Below, one piece after another: positions 56,801 to 64,000 of a stretch of 64,000 bases of DNA (positions are counted from its first letter, which is position 1; each line of letters starts with the position of its first letter). Location: the NCBI GenBank assembly GCA_002633005.1, contig NMRA01000163.1, forward strand, positions 156,071 through 220,070, in the 5' to 3' direction. A program made the position numbers and the translations under genes. Source of the stretch: Phoronis australis (Eukaryota > Phoronida > Phoronidae). Below the pieces are notes generated by a model. It saw only the letters and a program-made list of their open reading frames with translations, was not told the origin of the DNA and ran no database searches.

Positions 56801-59800
56801 CAGAGCTGTCTTAGTAAAGGCCAGACTTGCAACCTTTGAATAAAATAGGCCACTAGAATCACACACCTTGATGTTCTCATAAAACTCGTCCAATACAAGA
56901 CTCATGGACCTGGTCAAATTCGACACATAGGACGTCTCGTGCTGCAGAGCATCCTGGAATACTTCAAAGTCCTTCATCCACTCCATTGCAAAAGTACAGT
57001 CAACTATGTCAGTCTACAGAGATAGAGAGAACAATGACAAGGATACCTGTTTGAAAGATTTCAGAAAAGTGATCCAAGCGCGCATGTGCCCAAATACAGA
57101 TAACTCATCTAAAGATTGACGTATCCAATGCGAAGAAAAGCAGTGCACAAATTTTAATTCTTTTAATAGCGAAGGCAACCTTTTTCCATGTCATTTTGAG
57201 CTAAAATAAGGTTGGTTGGTTATCCTAGACATATTTTCCAATTACTCGTCCGCTACTCCGGAAGTGACGTTTTAGGAGGCAAGCATTTCGCGCCAATTTC
57301 TTTTCATATAGTCTGACTGTGAGAGCTGCCGAGTCAGTCATTGTTCTACCTCGGTTGTGTTAAGTTCCGTCGTCGTTTGCTTTCATTTACAAGTGAGTCA
57401 ACATGCCACACTGTTGCTGCGTACCAGGATGTACTAATTATCGGCTCACGCGCGCTTTGGGAGTACCTTTGCATCGCTTTCCGATGGATGACACACTTCG
57501 CCGTACTTGGCTCGTTCGTGTGAAGAATGCAGCGTTACCCGTCCACGCAATGTACAGAGCAGTGGAGAATTACCGTGTGTGTGGAAAGCACTTTCTGCCG
57601 TCTGATTACGATAGGGATTTGTACGCTGCACAGATGAAGGTCCCTGCGAAACAACGTCTGAAGAAGGATGCCATTCCGTCTGTGTTGATTCCCGGCAGTG
57701 CCCCGTCGCCACCCCCGAGAAGTGCGTGATTGAAGCGAGAAGCCTCGCGAGCTGTGGCCAGTACAGTGACTGGAGCCAGTGGAGGCACTTCACCTACTGT
57801 CACCCGTGCCTCCGAACGTACCCCAGAGCGTGGAATTCCTGGAACCAGTAGTGATTCGCCCTGTGCTATTTTCTCCAGCCCAGAGCCTCTAAGCAGCCCT
57901 GCAGCGATATTGAGTAGTGGGAGTGATTACAGGCTCAGTTCGACACCCAGTGAAGAGGGCAGTTCGTCGTCCAGTGAACAGATCGGTGAGCCAAACTTTG
58001 ATAAGTTTATTGTGGACTTGTCTAAAGTGTTGGAGCTATTTAGAAGGTGCCAGGTGTGTGGCGAGGGAGTCACACGACACGATGTAAGCAGTTTGGGTGC
58101 TCAGGTCACCATCCAGTGGGAGTGTGTCGCGGGACACTCTGGCAAGTGGGACAGTTGTTCCTCTGTCCGTGGTATGCCGGAGGTCCACTTAACCATGTCC
58201 AGTAGTGGCTTGGCCTCGTCGAACTCTGAACAGCACAAGCATTCCATTGAGATAGGCATAACAACGCACACAGTGCATTTGCACCAAGATGTGTCACCAC
58301 GTCTGTCCTCAGTCGCCGCCTCGTTTCTCTCAACAGCTGCCTGTACCTGTGCGTACTCTGCCTCGTTATACTCGGGCTCAAACATGTACCCACCCACTGA
58401 ATGTCCGTAAAAAATTCCTCGTCACCACTGCTGTGAACAAGGTCTCCGTTACTCACACTACTGTCACTGTGATACGGGTCACCGACTCCAGCCATTTTCA
58501 GCTTACAACACACTAAACAATCCCTAAATCCAACGTAGTTGAGTTCTCTACTAACCTATCTTGCCGCAGAATACTCGCTGATGGAAAGTGGTGGCGTCAA
58601 TTGTTGAAAAACAGCACAAAACAAAAGTAGAATAGAACAGATTCGCACGGTAAAGTCAACGCAAAAACCAAGTGGCGGGAAACGCTTGCCTCCTAAAACG
58701 TCACTTCCGGAGTAGCGGACGAGTAATTTATAAAATTACGAAAAGCAGTAATTAAGTGGAAAATATGTCTAGGATAACCAACCAACCTTATTTTAGCTCA
58801 AAATGACATGGAAAAAGGTTGCCTTCGCCTTTAAACATAATGTCTTGTGAATAGTTCAGCAAGTTGTCCAAGTTGACTTGTCATGGCGCACAACTTTATA
58901 CGTCGAGCATAGTCTCCAGAAAAAATAAACTATTTTTCACGCCCAGAAACATTTTCTCAAATCATTTAGCAAAAGTGAGTTTAATCTATGGAACGCACAG
59001 CTTTACACGTTCACTGATAATAGATACAGTAAGAAATTTTGAGGAATGGTTTCAGCGTGTGTTACCTTGTTCATGGCAATAATAAATGGCAACTTTGTCT
59101 TGTAGAGAATACTGCAAGCATAGAGCATGTTGGACATGAACGTAACTGGGTTGACACTGCGTGATGTGTCCATGACATAGACCACCACCGTTGGAAAGCT
59201 GGAAGCCTGCAAACAGAGCACCATTGCATTACTACACGATTTAGCAATGACAATAATGGGCAGAAATTCCATAATAACAACACACCTAACATAGACGCTG
59301 TGTTAACATCTGACAACTTTATCAGCAGTTGACAAAAATAATACGCAACTTCTCGTCGTGACCACTGATTTCAAGTAGGATTCTTGTCATGATAGCTGAA
59401 TGCACGCAGAATTCAATGTCCAAGTAGCGTACTAATTTTAAAACTAGAAAGATTATTGTCAAAAAATGGCAATAATGACTCTGCACGAGTGAGACCGTGT
59501 GGAAAGTTTACAACCTTTCCAGTGGCTCGTGCACCATAGCAGAACTATACAAGAATATAAAAATATGGATCGTGCTGAACCACAGATGATTAACTGTAGG
59601 CACAGTAAAATAGAAATTGTGTAAGAAGAATAGATGTCGAATGAAATTAGGTAACCTATGGTAATAACTCATTATGAGCCCCAGTGCTGAAATAAATGTG
59701 ACGTCCATAAAAGCATTGTTAATGCTGAGAATCACAGCAGTCTAAGTTAACGTGTTGAATGAAAAGATCAATTTTCAGAAGGGGAATACACCTAATGATC

Positions 59801-62800
59801 GCCTGGTTGCATCAAATGACCTGAAACTTTGTAGTTGCAGGTCAATTACATGTACCAAATGAATCAGATGCGTGAATTTGACGAGTCTAGTTCAAAATTT
59901 ATGTTTGCACTCAATGACCTTTGACTTATTCTATCTCATTGGATGGCCTGATTGCTTACAAAATATATTTGATTGCCATGTATGCTTACACCTGTATGCT
60001 GAAATTGAAGCGAATTCCCCAAAAATGTTGGAGAAATAACATTTTGAAAATTATATGTCTTGACCTTTGCACTACTTGGCCCTTTCAGGTGCATAATATT
60101 GGATTTTAGTAGAATTATTGCAAAGTATGGGAAAAGTGTGTTTAATGCAGGAAATCACAGCTGTCCTAATTGATGACACATCAGAAACGTGATAAATGAG
60201 TAGGTAAAATTTTCAGAAGAAAAATGCATAAATGACCTCATGGTTGCATCAAATGACCTCATGGTTACACCAAATGACATGAAACTTTTGAACTGGAACT
60301 CAATTACCTGTACCAACCAGATTTGGGAATTTGAAGTGTCTAGCTCAAAATTTAAGTTTGCATTCAACGACCTTTGACATACTTTAACTGATCGGATGGC
60401 CCGATTGCTTAAAAAAGTAATGCACTTAATTGTCATGTAAACTGTCTTATACTTGTGCACTGAAATTGAAAGGAATTCCTTAAAAAATGTAGGAGAAAAC
60501 ATTTTGAAAATTAGATGGCCTTTGCACCTTTTGACCACTTCCAGTGCATTATGAGTCGAAATTATGCTATTTTATAAAATTTGTTGATGGCTGAAACCTA
60601 CCAGGAAAGTTTCAAAGTTGAAAGTGAAGTTGTTTGAGTATTATTAATAGGCTGTAAAAAAGGTCGGAAAGACTAATAACAAGAAGAATAAGATAAAAAC
60701 CAAATAGCAAGACTGTGCTTGTACGCGCTCAGTAATAAATAAGACTCACTTCAAACAGAATTCTGGCAACTATTTTGAGGCAAAACTGGAGGTACTCAGT
60801 TCTAAAACAACAAATCCTTGACTTTTGAGCTTGCAAATTGGTGTCAAAGCATCAGTAGGCTCTTAATCAAAAATCATATGACAACCGTACACGGCATTCA
60901 TAGATGAAAACCATAGAATATATATAGAATTGTAGAGAGACAGAGAGATGACGAATCTCTCTCCTCTGACAAACAAAAAACTCACCAAAGTTTCTGTGAT
61001 GATACTTCCTGACGCTGACCAGGTAAACACTTCAATCTGTCCAGGAGTATCGATGAGCACATATCTAATGGACAGAGAGTTACATTATGCACTACAACAA
61101 CAATATAGCTGAAGTCATTGTAACCAGCCTAACAAACCTGAACATTACTATTCGGAAATACAGTGTGGAAACTTTATGTTGATACTCTTAATACAATGTA
61201 ACTACATCAGTTAATCAGGCTCAACAACGGGGCTGTGCATGATCATTATGTAATGAAAATCTAGTTCACAAGTATGTTGATCAATTTCACTGTATATCAT
61301 GTCATAACTAGGTAACTATAGGTAGTCTCAAAAATAATTTGGATTTGTAGAACATTTTGACTTTAGTCTAGCTTAAATCAGGGCTTGGAATGACCAATGA
61401 CAAAAAGCGGAAATTTTTACGGCCCAAAGATTCGCACACCCAGCCTTGAAATAGTCAATGTGGACCCCTTTTGCCGACAAAAATCGGGAGGACTAAAAGA
61501 AAAAAAAACACAAAAAACGGTGCCACCTCCAGTAGCCTGCGTCTGCGTCTTTTAAGCTTGTCCGTCCACTCCCACCTCACATTTTGGCTGCAGAGTCGTA
61601 GTATTTGTCACCGCGGTTTACAATCACACGAGACACCATTGAAGAAATCCACCACACTATCCCAGATGCTCCGGCAATGTTGACAATTTACGTTCCTCCG
61701 AAACATAAAGAGCAACTTCCGCTTTTCAAGGTGAAAGTCTTCGGCAACGTCACGGTAACAAAGAAATTTGCCGCGGAAATTTTATATCAAATCCAATTTT
61801 TTTACGCAGAAATATAATAAAATATGCGGACAGAACATCTGAAAAAAGCGGAAATCCGCGTTTCCGCGGAAAATTCCAAGCCTTGTTAAATACTTTAAAG
61901 ATCTACTTACTGGCAATCTTTTTGTCTTTTTTCCACAAAATGCATAACCTAAAAAGATTGTGACACACCAGCATTACAATTAGTCCAGACAAACTAACTT
62001 AAACAGGAAGAAGACATTGGGCTGTTTACATGTATCAGCAGACTGAACCAGTATTTAACGAGATCGCGAGACATAGCAACTCGCTTCATGCTTTACACCC
62101 TCATGTAGCGCTATTTTTGAAAATCATCGTTTTAGTTCAGATCTTGGGTGAAACATGCTTTCATTGTTTAATACAGCAACATAGCATCCCTAAATACACA
62201 GTCATGTTTACACCATGGACTTAATGTCATACACTTATCACTTCATGGGAAAATAATCACAGACACTTACTTGACAAATTCGAGTTTGAAGATTGTGACT
62301 GAGACTTGACAGAATTATTGAAGCCATGTTGGGGCTGGCTCTGAGTTATACTTAATGTTTTACCACACTGCATGGCATCTGCAGTGTACTTGTACTTATT
62401 TAGAGTCATACAGACTTGTGTGAAGATACCTCAACACAACACATCTTTACAAACTTACCTCATGGAATTTTGTTGCAAACAAGTTAAGGGATGTAACAAT
62501 GCCACCATTTGGACCTAACGAATACCTGAAAATTCATTAAGGTAAATAACAAGCACAATAATGACCAAAGTAAAGGGGTTTTCACAAGGGCCCAATTGTC
62601 GAGACCCTTTGTTATGAACTTTGTTAACTTGTCTTGGGCCTCTCACGAAGTGCTCCTGATTTTGCACCCAGAGACCAGTAAGGCATACGGGCAATCATGT
62701 TATTGAGATTGCCATTTTTTATCAAACATAAAAAACTAAAATTGTCAAAAATGCACAGTAACAGATGGATCCGTGTGAAAGGAGCTGTCAAGTGTTGTCA

Positions 62801-63824
62801 CATTCATAGGAAAAGAGTTACTGAAATTCACAAAGATCCTGCATGGGTTTTAGGAGATACAGTTGTGGATGCAAGGCCACATGACAGTACTCGGAAAATC
62901 AACATCAGTCATGCTGTTTCCATAAGGAAAACGTCTACCAATTTTCTTAATGAACCTATGAGCCATTTGACCATTGTATACATGTAAGCAGGACAGTGGT
63001 AGTCACATCTCTTTGAAACTCATTTTCATCAGGTGTCGCATTCATAGACAAATACTTGACAATTTCCACAAAGATGCTCCAAGAGGTTAAAGAGATACAG
63101 ATGCAGAGGTAAAAATCAAAACTAGCACCAGGGAATGCAACTGCAGATTTACTCCTCTGAAAATTATCACAACACATGGTCTTCCAGGCTGAAACACATC
63201 TGTCAATTCTCGTGATCCTTTGAGCAGTTCAGCAGATATCGTAAATAATAAAAATGGCCACAGGTGGACCACAATACAGTTGCCAATTTTCATAAAAATC
63301 TGTCAAGCAACCCTGAAGATAATGTACAGACTGAGGCAAATGTAAAATGGCACTAAAATTGCCACTAAACGGGGCAAGGCAAACCACTTATCAGGTCCAT
63401 CCAAAAGTTGCTGTCACATCTGCCAATTTTCACAAAGATTCTCCAATAGGTTCAGACATACAACAGTGGATGCTGGATGCCCAGACGGAGAAGACAGCAA
63501 TATGCACCCACATGCATATGTGCGTGCATAAAAATCAGATTAACACTTTCCAAAATTCCAAGTAAGTATGGAGTGGTTTGTGACTACTTTGTCAAATGTG
63601 TGACGTCCCAATGTAAAGGCTACGGCTGATAGATCGTTCAGAATCACCCGTCATTCTTCAGATGTCCCATGTTGCCTCGTTGTTGCCCAACCCACTGAGA
63701 ATAAAAGGTAGCTTGCCAGAGGAACATCTAATCGAAATAGTGTTGTATGCACCACAGAAATGCAAACTGGTGTGGAAAGGATACTGTTTCATGACTTCTT
63801 TGAAGTTGACTGTATCTCGTATAT
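47895..63824 (-). CDS. GPN1: GPN1, GPN-loop GTPase 1 (5' exon(s) outside the window)
   Basis: GPN1 is a cytosolic GTPase that works with GPN3 in assembly and nuclear import of RNA polymerase II. Nine minus-strand exons with GT-AG borders and matching phases: 63785-63824 ([12 protein letters not shown]), 62459-62525 ([17 protein letters not shown], holding the Gly-Pro-Asn loop), 61911-61948 (VMHFVEKRQ), 60986-61064 ([19 protein letters not shown], the switch II/G3 region), 59066-59206 ([30 protein letters not shown]), 56867-57013 ([35 protein letters not shown]), 51320-51402 ([10 protein letters not shown]), 49135-49262 ([16 protein letters not shown]) and 47895-48085 (TRGT plus an acidic tail). 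The NK/TD guanine motif is split across exons 5 and 6. The P-loop exon lies beyond 64000. The visible part gives 304 aa. The C-terminus is uncertain: a donor at 47934 could lead to another exon. Confidence 0.92.
48180..51200. repeat. Three diverged copies of an intronic repeat
   Basis: Segments at about 48180-48670, 49500-49760 and 50765-51200 share a chain of motifs: TATCTACAAAACTA, then AAAGTATAC-TTTCTGAAAG, TTGATTTxTGACTTCAT, and AGCCATTTC-GAxA near the end. Divergence is high. They sit in GPN1 introns 7 and 8 (counting visible exons) and may be an old non-autonomous element. Confidence 0.5.
52530..53440 (+). pseudogene. C-terminal region of a non-LTR retroelement, endonuclease-like
   Basis: The frame reads [16 protein letters not shown], then [13 protein letters not shown] (zinc-knuckle-like Cys-X2-Cys...His), [15 protein letters not shown], an in-frame TGA at 52901, then [25 protein letters not shown] and RYADL. 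The combination of a Cys/His knuckle, a PD...E-x-T pattern and a downstream Lys/Arg-Tyr motif is what I recall from the C-terminal part of invertebrate retroelement proteins, where it resembles a restriction-like endonuclease. The last Cys of the knuckle is missing. No reverse transcriptase lies upstream, so the copy is 5' truncated, as is common for non-LTR elements. Confidence 0.5.
54169..55850 (-). mobile_element. Kolobok-like THAP element 2
   Basis: Ends AGGAGAATGCCACCC (54169) and, inverted, GGAGAATGCCACCC (55850), with TTAA on both sides (54165-54168 and 55851-55854). TTAA targets and a THAP gene fit Kolobok (piggyBac also uses TTAA but lacks THAP). At about 1.68 kb it is too short for a complete transposase, so it is non-autonomous. 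It is nested within the 51455-56132 element. Confidence 0.7.
55388..55687 (-). pseudogene. THAP-domain protein of element 2, truncated
   Basis: From the ATG at 55685-55687: [33 protein letters not shown]. This is a C2CH THAP finger with Cys-X4-Cys and Cys-X2-His in place, plus the expected aromatic and basic core. After about 80 residues the frame becomes unrelated and stops; the Kolobok catalytic domain is absent. The DNA-binding part alone could act as a competitor of the full transposase if expressed, which is speculation. Confidence 0.7.
57403..58190 (+). pseudogene. THAP plus Kolobok transposase N-terminus, truncated
   Basis: ATG at 57403: [20 protein letters not shown], then [14 protein letters not shown] and a basic AIPSVLIPG end the THAP finger (about residues 1-95). 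An in-frame TGA lies at 57727-57729. The same frame continues with a Ser/Pro-rich linker and a Cys pair region ([32 protein letters not shown]) that resembles the zinc segment preceding the catalytic domain in Kolobok transposases. The similarity ends at about 58190, so no DDE residues remain. The nonsense codon and the deletion make it non-functional as transposase. Confidence 0.7.
58212..58495 (-). pseudogene. P2X7-like intracellular zinc-domain protein, truncated
   Basis: Starting at an ATG near 58493-58495 the minus strand reads an acidic [11 protein letters not shown] start. A 1-nt frame shift at a GGGTGGG tract (about 58390-58400) follows, then [26 protein letters not shown] and MECLCC. 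The WCxCxxC...MP...ECxCC pattern is the start of the Cys-rich cytoplasmic 'ballast' domain of P2X7 receptors, which occurs in invertebrates as a stand-alone family without the channel. The domain is cut at about 58212, where antisense of the other gene begins. The function of the stand-alone form is not known to me. Confidence 0.65.
59775..60550. repeat. Two-unit degenerate tandem repeat, 454-bp period
   Basis: Unit 1 (about 59775-60100) and unit 2 (about 60190-60550) share ordered motifs: GGTTGCATCAAATGACCT, CAATTACxTGTACCAA, TCAAAATTTAxGTTTGCA, CAATGACCTTTGAC, GGATGGCCxGATTGCTTA and GAGAAAxAACATTTTGAAA. In GPN1 intron 59207-60985. Confidence 0.75.
61379..61885. mobile_element. 507-bp MITE, hAT-like ends
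   Basis: Inverted ends CAGGGCTTGGAAT (61379) and CAAGGCTTGGAAT (reverse of 61885), flanked by TTAAAT on both sides (61373-61378 and 61886-61891). It contains a shared GCGGAAATTT/CCGCGGAAA subterminal motif. No transposase frame is seen. The CAGGG start suggests hAT, but only 6 bp of the target duplication are visible and hAT normally makes 8. Its right end is 25 bp from the donor of GPN1 exon 61911-61948. Confidence 0.65.
62720..63530. repeat. Diverged tandem repeats in the GPN1 intron
   Basis: The motif CAATTTTCACAAAGAT with a following CTCCAAxAGGTT and GTGGATGC-GG recurs at about 62825, 63058, 63282 and 63425. A related segment lies at 47030-47230. Copies are strongly diverged and no ends are defined. 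Confidence 0.5.
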
Positions 63825-64000
63825 CTGAAACAAGATCAACCCGTAGTTTTGACATACGTGTGTCCATCACAAACAGCAAGGTTCTCATTACTACGAACTT
63901 AGGTTTCTGCAACTTGTCTCGCCACATCAAAACTGGCTAAGTTTAAAGTAAAATAATATAAAACAATGAAGCGAATTATTGAGCCAAAAATGCCACCCAA
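63825..64000 (-). other. Start of the preceding GPN1 intron
   Basis: Upstream of the first visible GPN1 exon (acceptor TTTCAG at about 63825-63830). I looked for the VINLDPA and P-loop coding segments and do not find them in these 176 bp, so they must lie further right. Confidence 0.6.

Larger units (their letters stand above)
57167..58830 (+). mobile_element. Kolobok-like THAP element 1, with two convergent genes
   Basis: 1,664 bp between TTAA copies (57163-57166 and 58831-58834). The inverted ends TAGCGAAGGCAACC and AGGCGAAGGCAACC continue inward for more than 100 bp, including GGAGGCAAG and CTCCGGAAGTGACG. A THAP/transposase-N-terminus gene reads rightward and a P2X7-type zinc-domain gene reads leftward, and both break off at about 58190-58212. 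This looks like a larger two-gene element whose middle was deleted. It lies in the GPN1 intron between exons 56867-57013 and 59066-59206. Confidence 0.8.

Noticed and set aside
63658-63930. 90-codon minus-strand frame as one exon
   Set aside because: Only 63785-63824 is coding by GPN1 similarity and splice phase; the rest is intron read-through.
1-64000. CRISPR arrays, bacterial operons, rRNA genes
   Set aside because: Spliced genes and transposon content show a eukaryotic nuclear region. I saw no regular repeat-spacer array or rRNA-like sequence.

Overview
The window is a gene-poor, repeat-rich stretch of a nuclear eukaryotic genome. Spliced genes with GT-AG introns, THAP and AAA fragments, a Ty3/gypsy retrotransposon and many MITE-like elements point to an invertebrate animal, plausibly aquatic. 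The sequence alone does not fix the phylum.

Layout. 1-6.2 kb holds no recognised gene but carries an 0.83-kb sequence present twice around a single N, with a THAP-domain start between the copies. 6.27-7.37 kb is a decayed three-exon gene. 7.6-13.8 kb holds two head-to-tail units of a ~3.5-kb repeat, and a third lies at 43.5-46.5 kb. Each unit carries part of a CbxX/CfxQ-like AAA+ gene next to pogo/Tigger-like transposase remnants. 14.8-27.65 kb is the most striking gene: seven phase-consistent exons on the + strand for a protein of about 2,180 aa, with a Tudor-like start, a USP-like cysteine-protease domain, two Bro-N-like repeats, an RNase-H-fold (DDE-type) core, a BRCT domain and an HMG-box-like tail. 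27.65-31.3 kb is a possible long 3' UTR with degenerate ~180-bp repeats. 33.2-35.4 kb is a decayed APEX2 (AP endonuclease 2) copy. 37.97-43.07 kb is a gypsy element with short LTRs and a 5-bp target duplication.

From 63.82 kb back to 47.9 kb, on the minus strand, lies GPN1, the GPN-loop GTPase needed for RNA polymerase II assembly and import. Nine exons are visible; the first exon(s) with the P-loop lie beyond the right edge. Its introns hold a series of transposons: a TA-flanked TIR element of 4.7 kb that contains a non-LTR retroelement tail and a THAP element, a Kolobok-like element with two convergent genes, and a short MITE only 25 bp from a splice donor.

Three themes run through the window. 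The large gene looks like a transposase-derived or transposon-encoded multidomain protein. Kolobok-like (TTAA) THAP elements appear as two gene-carrying copies plus a deletion derivative inside the large gene. Single-N positions sit beside duplicated sequence, so part of the apparent repetition is probably assembly overlap.
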